A stretch of 64,000 nt of DNA, taken from positions 18,817 to 82,816 of the forward strand of contig JOBE01000033.1 in NCBI GenBank assembly GCA_000717735.1, read 5' to 3'. The first letter of the stretch is position 1; every line of letters starts with the position of its first letter. The DNA comes from Streptomyces griseoluteus (GTDB lineage Bacteria > Actinomycetota > Actinomycetes > Streptomycetales > Streptomycetaceae). Shown here one piece after another: positions 55,113-63,903 of this stretch. The position numbers and the translations under genes were made by a program. The notes beneath the pieces are model-generated. The model searched no databases, was not told the DNA's origin, and worked only from the letters and a program-made list of their open reading frames with translations.

Positions 55113-57584
55113 GTGACGACGTCCATCGAAGCAAGGATCGCCGAGGAACTCGGCGTACGCGAGCGACAGGTGAAGGCAGCCGTCGAGCTGCTCGACGGCG
55201 GTTCGACCGTGCCGTTCATCGCGCGCTACCGCAAGGAAGCGACGGAGATGCTGGACGACGCGCAGCTGCGCACGCTCGAGGAGCGGCTGCGCTATCTGCG
55301 CGAGCTGGAGGACCGCAGGTCGGCGATCCTCGACTCCGTACGCGAGCAGGGAAAGCTGACGGAGGAGCTGGAAGCCCGGATCCGGGCCGCCGACACCAAG
55401 GCGCGCCTCGAGGACATCTACCTCCCCTTCAAGCCGAAGCGGCGGACCAAGGCCCAGATCGCCCGCGAGGCCGGTCTCGAACCGCTCGCGGAGGGGCTGC
55501 TCGCCGACCCGTCGGTGGAGCCGGCGGCCGCCGCCGCGGCCTTCGTGAACGCGGACAAGGGCGTCGCGGACGCCGCCGCGGCCCTGGAGGGCGCGCGGGC
55601 GATCCTCGCAGAGAAGTTCTCCGAGGACGCCGACCTCATCGGCGACCTGCGTGAGGGCATGTGGGGCAGGGGCCGGCTGGTGGCCAAGGTGCGGGACGGC
55701 CAGGAGGAGGCGGGGTCGAAGTTCGCCGACTACTTCGACTTCACCGAGCCCTTCACCGCCCTGCCCTCCCACCGGGTGCTCGCCATGCTGCGCGGCGAGA
55801 AGGAGGACGTGCTCAGCCTGGACCTGGAGCCGGAGGAACCCACGGAGGGCCCTTCTTCGTACGAGGGGATCGTCGCGCACCGCTTCGGGGTCTCCGACCG
55901 GGGGCGCCCCGGGGACAAGTGGCTCCAGGACACGGTCCGCTGGGCCTGGCGGACCCGCATCCTCGTCCACCTCGGGATCGACCTGCGGCTGCGGCTGCGG
56001 ACGGCGGCGGAGGACGAGGCGGTCCGGGTCTTCGCGGCGAACCTGCGCGATCTGCTGCTCGCCGCACCGGCCGGCACCCGGGCGACGCTGGGCCTCGACC
56101 CCGGCTTCCGTACGGGCGTGAAGGTCGCCGTGGTCGACGCGACCGGCAAGGTGGTGGCCACCGACACGATCTATCCGCACGTGCCCGCCAACAAGTGGGA
56201 CCAGGCGCTGGACCGGCTGGCGCGGCTGGCGAAGGAGCACGCGGTCGAGCTGGTCGCGATCGGCAACGGCACGGCCTCCCGCGAGACCGACAAGCTGGCG
56301 GCCGAGCTCCTCGCCAAGCACCCCGAGCTGAAGCTGACCAAGGTGATGGTCTCGGAGGCGGGCGCCTCGGTCTACTCGGCCTCCGCCTTCGCCTCGCAGG
56401 AGCTCCCGGATCTCGACGTGTCGTTGCGCGGAGCCGTGTCCATCGCCCGGCGGCTCCAGGACCCGCTGGCGGAGCTGGTGAAGATCGACCCGAAGTCCAT
56501 CGGCGTCGGCCAGTACCAGCACGACCTGGCCGAGGTGAAGCTCTCGCGCTCCCTCGACGCGGTCGTCGAGGACTGTGTGAACGGCGTCGGCGTCGACGTC
56601 AACACGGCCTCCACGCCACTCCTCTCCCGGGTCTCCGGCATCAGCTCCGGCCTCGCGGAGAACATCGTCGCGCACCGGGACGCCAACGGCCCCTTCCGCT
56701 CCCGCCGGGCGCTCAAGGACGTGGCCCGGCTCGGCCCGAAGGCGTACGAGCAGTGCGCGGGCTTCCTGCGCATCCGGGACGGCGACGACCCGCTCGACTC
56801 CTCGTCCGTGCACCCGGAGGCGTACCCGGTGGTGCGCCGGATGGTGAAGGCGACCGGCGGCGAGGTCGCGGCGCTGATCGGCGACACGGGCAGGCTGCGC
56901 TCGCTGCGGGCGGACGACTTCGTCGACGAGACCTTCGGTCTGCCGACGGTGACGGACATCCTGCGCGAGCTGGAGAAGCCGGGCCGTGACCCGCGTCCGG
57001 CGTTCAAGACGGCCACCTTCAAGGAGGGCGTCGAGAAGATCGGCGACCTGGAGCCCGGCATGATCCTCGAAGGGGTCGTCACCAACGTGGCCGCCTTCGG
57101 GGCCTTCGTGGACATCGGCGTGCACCAGGACGGCCTGGTGCACGTGTCGGCGATGTCCAGGACGTTCGTCAAGGACCCGCGCGACGTGGTGAAGCCCGGC
57201 GACGTGGTCAGGGTGAAGGTCCAGGACGTGGACATCCCGCGCAAGCGGATCTCGCTGACGCTGCGGCTCGACGACGAGGCGGGCACGGACGGCCAGGGCG
57301 GCGCGCCCAAGCGCGAGCGGGGCGAGCGGGGCGAGCAGGGCGGCGACCGCTCCGGACGGCCGCCGCAGCAGCGCCAGGGCGGCGGCCGCGGCGGTCAGAA
57401 CAGCCAGGGTGGGCGGAACGGCCAGGGCGGACAGGGCGGCCAGGGGGCCGGCGCCGGCCGGGGCGGACAGTCCGACCGGGGCGGCCGGGACCGCTCCCCC
57501 GCCGCCGCGCCCGCCAACAGCGCGATGGCCGACGCCCTGCGCAAGGCCGGCCTGCTGGGCGAGGGCGGCGGCAAGCGCCGATAA
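55113..57584 (+). CDS. tex: Tex family RNA-binding protein
   Basis: An 823-residue Tex/YhgF protein. The N-terminal Tex HTH region is followed by a YqgF-like RNase H fold (TLGLDPGFRTGVKVAVVDATGK), helix-hairpin-helix units (GVGVDVNTASTPLLSRVSGISSGLAENIVAHR) and a C-terminal S1 domain at about residues 640-715 (LEPGMILEGVVTNVAAFGAFVDIGV). The tail is extremely Gly/Gln/Arg-rich, as in RGG-box RNA-binding proteins. Implicated in transcription elongation and rRNA quality. GTG 55113 is chosen as the start. Confidence 0.95.
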   Translation: MTTSIEARIAEELGVRERQVKAAVELLDGGSTVPFIARYRKEATEMLDDAQLRTLEERLRYLRELEDRRSAILDSVREQGKLTEELEARIRAADTKARLEDIYLPFKPKRRTKAQIAREAGLEPLAEGLLADPSVEPAAAAAAFVNADKGVADAAAALEGARAILAEKFSEDADLIGDLREGMWGRGRLVAKVRDGQEEAGSKFADYFDFTEPFTALPSHRVLAMLRGEKEDVLSLDLEPEEPTEGPSSYEGIVAHRFGVSDRGRPGDKWLQDTVRWAWRTRILVHLGIDLRLRLRTAAEDEAVRVFAANLRDLLLAAPAGTRATLGLDPGFRTGVKVAVVDATGKVVATDTIYPHVPANKWDQALDRLARLAKEHAVELVAIGNGTASRETDKLAAELLAKHPELKLTKVMVSEAGASVYSASAFASQELPDLDVSLRGAVSIARRLQDPLAELVKIDPKSIGVGQYQHDLAEVKLSRSLDAVVEDCVNGVGVDVNTASTPLLSRVSGISSGLAENIVAHRDANGPFRSRRALKDVARLGPKAYEQCAGFLRIRDGDDPLDSSSVHPEAYPVVRRMVKATGGEVAALIGDTGRLRSLRADDFVDETFGLPTVTDILRELEKPGRDPRPAFKTATFKEGVEKIGDLEPGMILEGVVTNVAAFGAFVDIGVHQDGLVHVSAMSRTFVKDPRDVVKPGDVVRVKVQDVDIPRKRISLTLRLDDEAGTDGQGGAPKRERGERGEQGGDRSGRPPQQRQGGGRGGQNSQGGRNGQGGQGGQGAGAGRGGQSDRGGRDRSPAAAPANSAMADALRKAGLLGEGGGKRR

Positions 57585-57706
57585 TGACGCACGGTCGGAG
57601 GCGACCGCCGACCGGACTGCCTGAGTCGTCCCCGTACGCCCCGAACCGGGCGACGGGGACGACTTGGTGTGAACGGGTCATCGCGCAGAGTCGCCCGTTT
57701 TACCCA

Positions 57707-57735
57707 TTGACGCGCACAGGACAGGCCACCATGAT
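57707..57735 (+). promoter_or_regulatory. Promoter of DUF2690 paralogue 1
   Basis: TTGACG at 57707-57712, a 17-bp spacer and CATGAT at 57730-57735, about 60 bp before the gene. The same hexamers and spacing recur before paralogue 2. Confidence 0.6.
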
Positions 57736-57794
57736 CATCTTCGGCCTCCACGGGGGGGCACACGATGTTCCTGCTCCTGGAGGTTCCAGCAACC

Positions 57795-58250
57795 ATGAAG
57801 CGCGCGATCGCAAAGATGGCGACGGTCTCGGCCGCCGCGATGACCATGGCCCTCGTCCCGCTCGCGGGCACCTCGTACGCCGCCGGCTGCTACGGCGCCG
57901 GCTGCGACAACCGCGGCCCCGTCTCGATGGGCTGTGACGGCGACGCCGTCACCAAGGGCAGCGCCACGTCCCGCACCCACTCCGGCCTCCGGGTCGAGCT
58001 GCGCTGGTCCCCCACCTGCCAGGCGGCCTGGGCCCGGGTCACCGCCACCGGTGAGCAGTGGTGGGAGCGGTACGGCCACATCGAGAAGTGGTCGGGCCAC
58101 GGCACCGGGTTCCAGCGCAGCCTCCAGGTGACGTTCCCCAACCCGGGCACGGACTGGACCAACATGCTGGGCAGCCCCACCGCCTACTACCGCGCCTGCA
58201 TCAGCGACCCCGCCGCCACGAACGACGTGGACTGCACCCCCTTCTGGTAG
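57795..58250 (+). CDS. Secreted DUF2690 protein, paralogue 1
   Basis: A 151-residue exported protein. It has a signal peptide MKRAIAKMATVSAAAMTMAL with VPLAG and cleavage near YAAGC. The mature domain has six Cys in the pattern CYGAGC, GC(D), TC, AC(I), DC, suggesting three disulfides, and conserved aromatic strands WWERYGHIEKWSG and YYRACIS, ending CTPFW. DUF2690 proteins are small extracellular actinobacterial proteins of unknown role. GGAGG upstream. First of three tandem copies. Confidence 0.9.
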   Translation: MKRAIAKMATVSAAAMTMALVPLAGTSYAAGCYGAGCDNRGPVSMGCDGDAVTKGSATSRTHSGLRVELRWSPTCQAAWARVTATGEQWWERYGHIEKWSGHGTGFQRSLQVTFPNPGTDWTNMLGSPTAYYRACISDPAATNDVDCTPFW

Positions 58251-58298
58251 ACCGCCACCCCCGCACCGCCGCCGATCGGCAGCCGGCCCGAGCAGGCA

Positions 58299-58327
58299 TT
58301 GACGCGGGCATGCCAAGCGACCATGAT
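58299..58327 (+). promoter_or_regulatory. Promoter of DUF2690 paralogue 2
   Basis: TTGACG (58299-58304), 17 bp, CATGAT (58322-58327), followed by a leader similar to that of paralogue 1. Duplicated together with the gene. Confidence 0.6.
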
Positions 58328-58386
58328 CGGCTCCGGCCTCCGCGGAGGTCGCATCCCGTTCCTGCTTCCGGAGGTAGAAACAAGAG

Positions 58387-58839
58387 ATGAAGCGCGTCCT
58401 CGCCAAGATGGCCACGGTCTCCGCCGCCGCACTGACCATGACGCTGATCCCGCTGGCCGGCACCTCGTACGCCGCCGGCTGCTACGGCGCCGGCTGCGAC
58501 AACCTCGGCCCCGTCTCGCAGAGCTGCGACGGCGACGCCGTCACCAAGGCGACCGCCTACGCCGACGGCAGCCTCAAGGCCGAGCTGCGCTGGTCGCCCG
58601 CGTGTCAGGCGGCCTGGGTGCGCGTCACCGACCCGTCGGGCCCCAACGCCTGGTGGCCCAAGTACGGCTACATCGAGAAGTGGTCGAGCTACGGCAGCGG
58701 CTTCCTGCGCAGCCTCCAGGTCACCTTCCCCGACCCGGGCAGCGACTGGTCGAACATGCTCGGCGGCAGCAGCTACTACTACCGCGTCTGCATCAAGGAC
58801 TCCGGTACGAACCACGTCGACTGCAGCACCTTCTGGTAG
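58387..58839 (+). CDS. Secreted DUF2690 protein, paralogue 2
   Basis: 150 residues; about two-thirds identical to paralogue 1 by eye, with the same signal peptide type (LIPLAGTSYAAGC), six Cys, PKYGYIEKWSS and YYYRVCIKDSG. GGAGG upstream. It keeps its own promoter, so it can be expressed independently. Confidence 0.9.
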   Translation: MKRVLAKMATVSAAALTMTLIPLAGTSYAAGCYGAGCDNLGPVSQSCDGDAVTKATAYADGSLKAELRWSPACQAAWVRVTDPSGPNAWWPKYGYIEKWSSYGSGFLRSLQVTFPDPGSDWSNMLGGSSYYYRVCIKDSGTNHVDCSTFW

Positions 58840-58903
58840 ACCGCGGCCCGCGCGTCCACGTGAACGAAGCCACTTCTCACCCCCGGAAGAAGAGAAACAC
58901 CAG

Positions 58904-59353
58904 ATGAAGCGCATGATCGCCAAGATGGCGGGCGTCGCGGCCGCCGCGATGACCATGGCCCTGGTCCCGCTCGCGGGCACCTCGTACGCCGCCGGCTGCT
59001 CCGGCTCCGGCTGCGACAACCTCGGCCCCGTCTCACAGGGCTGCGACGCCGGCGCCGTGACGTATCGGACCGCCACCGCCGACGGCGGCCTCAAGGCCGA
59101 GCTGCGCTGGTCCTCCACGTGCCAGGCCGGCTGGGTCCGCGTCACCGACTCCTCCGGCGGCCAGTGGTGGCCCAAGTACGGCTACATCGAGAAGTGGTCG
59201 GGCGCCGGCACCGGCTTCATACGCAGCCTCAGTGTCACCTTCCCCAACCCGGGCAGCGACTGGTCGAACATGCTCGGCGGCAGCAGCTACTACTACCGCG
59301 TCTGCATCAAGGACTCCGGCACGGGTGACGTCGACTGCAGCACCTTCTGGTAG
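58904..59353 (+). CDS. Secreted DUF2690 protein, paralogue 3
   Basis: 149 residues, closest to paralogue 2: the same six-Cys framework, PKYGYIEKWSGAG and YYYRVCIKDSG, ending CSTFW. It lacks the TTGACG/CATGAT promoter, so it probably depends on read-through from paralogue 2, 64 bp upstream. Signal peptide with cleavage near YAAGC. Confidence 0.9.
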   Translation: MKRMIAKMAGVAAAAMTMALVPLAGTSYAAGCSGSGCDNLGPVSQGCDAGAVTYRTATADGGLKAELRWSSTCQAGWVRVTDSSGGQWWPKYGYIEKWSGAGTGFIRSLSVTFPNPGSDWSNMLGGSSYYYRVCIKDSGTGDVDCSTFW

Positions 59354-59372
59354 ACCGCCGACCCCCGCGTCC

Positions 59373-59415
59373 ACGTGAAGAGGCCACAGCCCACCGGGCC
59401 GTGGCCTCTTCACGT
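59373..59415. terminator. Strong 15-bp hairpin terminator after the DUF2690 cluster
   Basis: ACGTGAAGAGGCCAC (59373-59387) pairs perfectly with GTGGCCTCTTCACGT (59401-59415). The loop can add a GCCC/GGGC stem. It sits 20 bp after the last stop and may work for both convergent transcripts. Confidence 0.9.
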
Positions 59416-59457
59416 ACGCCTCTTCACGTACGCCTCTTCACGTACGCCTCTTCGCGT
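59402..59457. repeat. 14-bp tandem repeats copying the terminator right arm
   Basis: The right arm of the terminator is followed by three further 14-bp units ACGCCTCTTCACGT (59416-59429, 59430-59443) and ACGCCTCTTCGCGT (59444-59457). Each can pair with the left arm over about 10 bases. Confidence 0.9.
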
Positions 59458-59466
59458 ACGTCCCGG

Positions 59467-59868
59467 CTACGGCAGGAAGCGCAGCGCCCAGTCGGCCCGG
59501 TTGGCGACGGAGAGGTCGTCGTCCTCCGTGAGCGGCTGGAGGAGACCGCGGGCCGTCCCGGGGTCCGCCTGGACCAGGTCGACGATCTCGGCGGCCAGGC
59601 CGTCCTGGTCGTCACCGAGATCGACGGCGGAGGCGCGGATCAGGGTGGGGAGGGCGTCCGGGCCTCCGATGGCGGCGACGACACCACCGAGGAGCTCCCG
59701 GGCGTAGGCGTTCCGTTCGGTGAGGGCGCGGTCCAGCTCGGCCTGGAGGCGGGGCAGGAGACCGGCGTCGCCCGAGGCCGCGATCTCGTCGGCGAGGTCG
59801 ATCGTCTCGTCGACGTCCGCGTCGAGATCGTCCAGCATCTCGGTCAGCCGGGTCAGTAGGTCGGTCAT
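59467..59868 (-). CDS. Small HEAT-like hypothetical protein
   Basis: A 133-residue acidic, all-helical protein with repeat-like units (LTRLTEMLDDLDADVDETIDLADEIAASGDAGLLPRL and ARELLGGVVAAIGGPDALPTLI) resembling HEAT/armadillo helices. ATGA-coupled to the ComB-like phosphatase upstream. No known family was recognised; a protein-binding adaptor is plausible. Confidence 0.7.
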   Translation of the reverse strand: MTDLLTRLTEMLDDLDADVDETIDLADEIAASGDAGLLPRLQAELDRALTERNAYARELLGGVVAAIGGPDALPTLIRASAVDLGDDQDGLAAEIVDLVQADPGTARGLLQPLTEDDDLSVANRADWALRFLP

Positions 59869-60593
59869 GATGCCTCCTGGAAAGCGCCGTCCACGAGGAC
59901 GGGGACGGTCGTCGAGCTGTCGACCTCGGCGGCCACGGCCACGTCCTGGGGAAAGCCGTACTCGTACAGTTCACGGCCCGAGTCACAGCCGTGCAAGGCG
60001 GCGACCGGGTCCTCGGTCGCCGTCCACAGCGTGGCCGCCGCGGTCGCCTCCGGGGTCAGGGTGTGCGTCCCGGCGAGGGCGGAGAGCACCGCTCCCGCGC
60101 CCAGCAGGTCTTCGAGGGCCGGGCGCAGCGAGCCGTCGGGCCACCGCTCGCCGGAGGCGACGACGGCGAGCGGGCGGTCCGCCGTGCCGTAGCCCCGGTC
60201 GACAAGCAACCGGGCGACGGCCGCGTGGTTGCGCAGGGACGCCGCGACGACGGCCGCGCCGTACGAGGCGGCCTCGGCCGCGATCGTGGAGCCGTTCGGG
60301 GAGGGCAGGACCAGACGCTCCGGCATCGGGGCGGTGCGCAGCGCGGCTGGGGAGAGCGTCCACGGATGCTCGGGGGTCGCCTCACGGCGGCCCACGGCGA
60401 GGGCGGCCCCGACGCTCTCCGCGTACGCGAGGGCCGTCGCGTCCCGCCGGCGGTACGGGTGCACGGCCGCGCCGGCCTCGACGGCGACGCCCACGGCCGT
60501 GGTGAAGGACAGCACGTCCACCACGACCACGCAGGCGGCCCGCGCGGCGAGGACCCCCGCCTCCACGGGGCCCCAGCCGAAGGAGACCGTCAT
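59865..60593 (-). CDS. 2-phosphosulfolactate phosphatase-like protein (ComB family)
   Basis: A 242-residue ComB-family protein. It has VVVVDVLSFTTAVGVAVEAGA near residue 22, LVLPSPNGSTIAAEA and VVAASLRNHAAVARLLVD. In methanogens ComB dephosphorylates 2-phosphosulfolactate for coenzyme M; the actinobacterial substrate is unknown. Its ATG overlaps the stop of the ABC-F gene (TGATG), so it sits in a three-gene operon. Confidence 0.9.
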   Translation of the reverse strand: MTVSFGWGPVEAGVLAARAACVVVVDVLSFTTAVGVAVEAGAAVHPYRRRDATALAYAESVGAALAVGRREATPEHPWTLSPAALRTAPMPERLVLPSPNGSTIAAEAASYGAAVVAASLRNHAAVARLLVDRGYGTADRPLAVVASGERWPDGSLRPALEDLLGAGAVLSALAGTHTLTPEATAAATLWTATEDPVAALHGCDSGRELYEYGFPQDVAVAAEVDSSTTVPVLVDGAFQEAS

Positions 60594-62230
60594 CAGAGTT
60601 CGGTCACCTTTCCGTCCGCGACCTCGATGCGGCGGGTGGTGCGGACCGCGTCCAGCATCCTCCGGTCGTGGGTGACGAGCAGCAGCGTGCCGGTGTACGA
60701 GTCGAGCGCGGACTCCAGCTGCTCGATGGCCGGGAGGTCCAGGTGGTTGGTCGGCTCGTCGAGCACGAGGAGGTTCACGCCGCGGCCCTGGAGCAGGGCG
60801 AGTGCGGCGCGGGTCCGCTCGCCCGGGGACAGGGTGGTGGCGGGCCGCATCACATGGACGGCCTTGAGGCCGAACTTGGCGAGCAGGGTACGGACCTCGG
60901 CGGGCTCCGTCTCGGGGACGGCCGCGCAGAACGCCTCGAGGAGCGTCTCCGTACCGTGGAACAGCTTGCGGGCCTGGTCGACCTCGCCGACGACGACGCC
61001 CGAGCCGAGGAACGCGTCACCGGAGTCCAGCGGCAGGCGGCCGAGCAGGGCGGCGAGCAGCGTCGACTTCCCGGCGCCGTTGGCCCCGGTGACGGCGACC
61101 CGGTCGGCCCAGTCGATCTGAAGGGTGGCGGGGCCGAAGGAGAAGTCGCCGCGGCGCACCGCGGCCTCGCGCAGGGTCGCGACGACCGAGCCGGAGCGCG
61201 GCGCGGCCGCGATCTCCATGCGCAGCTCCCACTCCTTGCGGGGCTCGTCGACGACGTCGAGGCGTTCGATCATGCGCTGTGTCTGGCGGGCCTTCGCGGC
61301 CTGCTTCTCGCTGGCCTCGCTGCGCGCGTTGCGTCCGAGCTTGTCGCCGTCCGTGGCCTTGCGGCGGGCGTTCTTGACGCCCTTGTCCATCCAGGACCGC
61401 TGCATGTGGCCGCGCGCTTCGAGGGCCGCCTTCTTGCCCGCGAACTCCTCGAAGTCCTCGCGGGCGTGCCGCCTGGCCCTGTCCCGCTCTTCCAGGTACG
61501 CGTCGTAACCGCCGCCGTACAGGGTGATCTGCTGCTGGGCGAGGTCGAGTTCGAGGACCTTGGTGACGGTACGGGTGAGGAACTCGCGGTCGTGGCTGAT
61601 GACGACCGTCCCGGCCCGCAGCCCCTTCACGAAGGACTCGAGGCGCTCCAGGCCTTCGAGGTCCAGGTCGTTCGTGGGCTCGTCGAGCAGGAAGACGTCG
61701 TAGCGGGAGAGGAGGAGCGAGGCGAGACCGGCGCGGGCGGCCTGGCCGCCTGAGAGGGAGGTCATCGGCTGGTCGAGGCCGACGGTGAGGCCGAGGGAGT
61801 CGGCGACCTCCTCGGCGCGCTCGTCCAGGTCGGCGCCGCCCAGGTTCAGCCAGCTCTCCAGGGTGAGGGCGTACGCGTCGTCGGCGCCGGGGGTGCCGTC
61901 GACGAGGCCCTGGGTGGCCTCGTCCATGGCCGCCTGCGCGGCGGCGACACCGGTCCGGCGGGCGAGGAACTCGCGCACGGTCTCGCCCGCGCGGCGCTCC
62001 GGCTCCTGCGGGAGGTGGCCGACGGCGGCGGTGGGCGGGGAGAGCCGGAGCTCCCCCTCCTCCGGGGTGTCGATGCCGGCGAGCAGCCGCAGCAATGTCG
62101 ACTTGCCGGCGCCGTTGACGCCGACGAGGCCGATGACGTCGCCGGGGGCGACGACCAGGTCGAGCCCGGCGAAGAGGGTGCGTTCGCCGTGGCCGGCGGC
62201 GAGGTCCTTGGCGACGAGGGTTGCAGTCAT
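60593..62230 (-). CDS. ABC-F family ATPase
   Basis: A 545-residue ABC-F protein with two nucleotide-binding domains and no membrane segments. Walker A motifs are GVNGAGKST and GANGAGKST. Signatures are LSGGQAARAGLASLLL and LSPGERTRAALALLQG, with Walker B LLDEPTNDLD and VLDEPTNHLD. A charged linker helix pair (about residues 240-310) would reach the ribosomal P-site region. ABC-F proteins tune translation or protect ribosomes from antibiotics. First gene of the operon with the ComB- and HEAT-like genes. Confidence 0.95.
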   Translation of the reverse strand: MTATLVAKDLAAGHGERTLFAGLDLVVAPGDVIGLVGVNGAGKSTLLRLLAGIDTPEEGELRLSPPTAAVGHLPQEPERRAGETVREFLARRTGVAAAQAAMDEATQGLVDGTPGADDAYALTLESWLNLGGADLDERAEEVADSLGLTVGLDQPMTSLSGGQAARAGLASLLLSRYDVFLLDEPTNDLDLEGLERLESFVKGLRAGTVVISHDREFLTRTVTKVLELDLAQQQITLYGGGYDAYLEERDRARRHAREDFEEFAGKKAALEARGHMQRSWMDKGVKNARRKATDGDKLGRNARSEASEKQAAKARQTQRMIERLDVVDEPRKEWELRMEIAAAPRSGSVVATLREAAVRRGDFSFGPATLQIDWADRVAVTGANGAGKSTLLAALLGRLPLDSGDAFLGSGVVVGEVDQARKLFHGTETLLEAFCAAVPETEPAEVRTLLAKFGLKAVHVMRPATTLSPGERTRAALALLQGRGVNLLVLDEPTNHLDLPAIEQLESALDSYTGTLLLVTHDRRMLDAVRTTRRIEVADGKVTEL

Positions 62231-62335
62231 CAGGGAACGAATCCTAGGCGACGGAAGGACCTGCCCACGGGCGCGGGGCGGGGGCCCGGGGCTGGGCGGG
62301 GGCCGGGCTCTGCGGGAGCCCCGGTCCGCACGGCG

Positions 62336-62833
62336 TCAGGAACCCGCGCCGAGGCGCAGCAGGACGGCGCGGTAGGTGGGGCCGTGGAAGCGGTACGGGC
62401 CGACGCCGGGGTAGCCGTCGCGGGCCGGGTCCGCGGTCGGGCCGGTCTGCCAGGCGAAGTCGCGCCAGACGATGCTCCCGCCGTCCTCGCCGTCGCTCCC
62501 GTCCTCGTCGTGGCGTTCGACGACGGCCGTGACGGCTCCGCAGCCGAGGTCCTCGCAGTCGGGGCAGGAGTAGATCACCTGGCGCCCGTCCGCGAGCGGG
62601 GGCGTCGGGTCGAGGAGCCGTCGCACGTGCGCGGCGCGCAGGGTGGGCGGCAGGTCGGCCGCCAGGGGCGAGACCACGTCGGCGCCCTCGGCCTCGTCGA
62701 GCCGGTGGAGCAGGGGCCTGCCGTCGACGACGAGGTCGAGGGCGTCGGAGCGGGGATGGGCGAAGCCCCCTGGAGGGGTGCCGCCGGGGAGGGCGGCGGG
62801 GGCGAGGTCGAGGGTCGTGTACGCGGCCGGCAT
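62336..62833 (-). CDS. Hypothetical protein with a Cys-rich motif
   Basis: Unrecognised 165-residue protein. It contains YSCPDCEDLGCGAV, a small Cys cluster that could bind zinc, followed by an acidic loop (HDEDGSDGEDGG) and conserved aromatics (VWRDFAWQTG, YRFHGPTYRAVLLRLGAG). ATG 62833 lies 82 bp from the divergent oxidase. The pattern resembles actinobacterial proteins annotated only as hypothetical. Confidence 0.7.
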   Translation of the reverse strand: MPAAYTTLDLAPAALPGGTPPGGFAHPRSDALDLVVDGRPLLHRLDEAEGADVVSPLAADLPPTLRAAHVRRLLDPTPPLADGRQVIYSCPDCEDLGCGAVTAVVERHDEDGSDGEDGGSIVWRDFAWQTGPTADPARDGYPGVGPYRFHGPTYRAVLLRLGAGS

Positions 62834-62915
62834 GCAGCCAAGCATTCCCCGGTCAGGAGCCCTGTTCCATGGCTGAGCCGTACCGGAAATGTCCCGGTCC
62901 CGGTACGGTCCGCGG

Positions 62916-63875
62916 ATGGAGAGCGACGTGATCGTGGTGGGTGGCGGGGTCGTCGGTCTGACGACGGCGGTGACCCTTGCGGAGCGAGGGCTGCGGGTAC
63001 GGGTCTGGTCGCGGGACGAGGTGACGGCGACGACCTCGGCGGTGGCGGGGGCGCTGTGGTGGCCGTACCGGATCGAGCCGGAGGCCGACGCCGGGATGTG
63101 GGCGCTGGTCTCGTTGCGCGTGTACGGGGAGCTGGCCGCGGAGCCGGAGCGGACGGGGGTGCGATGGGTGGCCGGGGTCCACGCGGACACCGTCCTGGAA
63201 CGTCTCGGCTCCTGGGCGCGGGAGGTGCCGGGCCTTCGGCAGCTGACGGCGGCGGAGGTGCCGGGCCCGTACGACGTGGGTCTGGCGGCGCGCTTGCCGC
63301 TGATCGACATGCCGGTCCATCTGGCGTGGCTGCGGGAACGGTTCCTGGCCGCGGGCGGGGTCTTCGAGCGGCGGACGGTCACCGGCTTCGGAGCCGCGGC
63401 GGCCCTGGCGCGGGTGGTCGTCGACTGCACCGGTGCGGCCGCCCGGGAACTCGTACCGGATCCCGGCCTCCGGCCGGTGCGTGGGCAGTTGGTGATCGTG
63501 GAGAACCCGGGGATCGAGGAGTGGTTCACCTCGGCGGACGCCGGGGCGAGCGAGACGACGTACTTCTTCCCCCAGCCGGGGCGGCTGGTGCTCGGCGGGA
63601 CGGCCGAGGAGGACGACGAACGGCTCGCGCCCGACGAGGCGACGGCGGCGGCGATCGTGGCACGGTGCGCGCGGGTGCGTCCGGAGATAGCGCGGGCGCG
63701 GGTGCTGGGGCACCGGGTGGGGCTGCGGCCCGCGCGGGTGGGCGGGGTGCGGATCGAGGCGGTGCCGCTGCCGGGCGGCGGGCGCCTGGTGCACCACTAC
63801 GGGCACGGGGGTGCGGGGGTGACGGTGGCCTGGGGCTGCGCGGAGCGGGCGGCGGAGCTGGTGGAGGCCGGCTGA
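62916..63875 (+). CDS. FAD-dependent oxidoreductase, D-amino-acid oxidase family
   Basis: A 319-residue DAO-family flavoenzyme. It has VIVVGGGVVGLTTAVTLAERG (FAD), TTSAVAGALWWPYRIEPE, the substrate segment VRPVRGQ-like and the C-terminal DAAO signature HHYGHGGAGVTVAWGCA. It oxidises a D-amino acid to an imino acid with production of peroxide. The start at 62916 places the FAD motif at residues 5-12. The gene ends shortly before the homopolymer tract at the end. Confidence 0.92.
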   Translation: MESDVIVVGGGVVGLTTAVTLAERGLRVRVWSRDEVTATTSAVAGALWWPYRIEPEADAGMWALVSLRVYGELAAEPERTGVRWVAGVHADTVLERLGSWAREVPGLRQLTAAEVPGPYDVGLAARLPLIDMPVHLAWLRERFLAAGGVFERRTVTGFGAAAALARVVVDCTGAAARELVPDPGLRPVRGQLVIVENPGIEEWFTSADAGASETTYFFPQPGRLVLGGTAEEDDERLAPDEATAAAIVARCARVRPEIARARVLGHRVGLRPARVGGVRIEAVPLPGGGRLVHHYGHGGAGVTVAWGCAERAAELVEAG

Positions 63876-63903
63876 ACCGCGCCGCGCCCGGGTGGGACGG
63901 CCG

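Noticed and set aside
54555..57143. 862-aa minus-strand open frame opposite tex
   Set aside because: Mirror of the tex codons (VDL/GHR/LVE-rich); tex itself is unmistakable.
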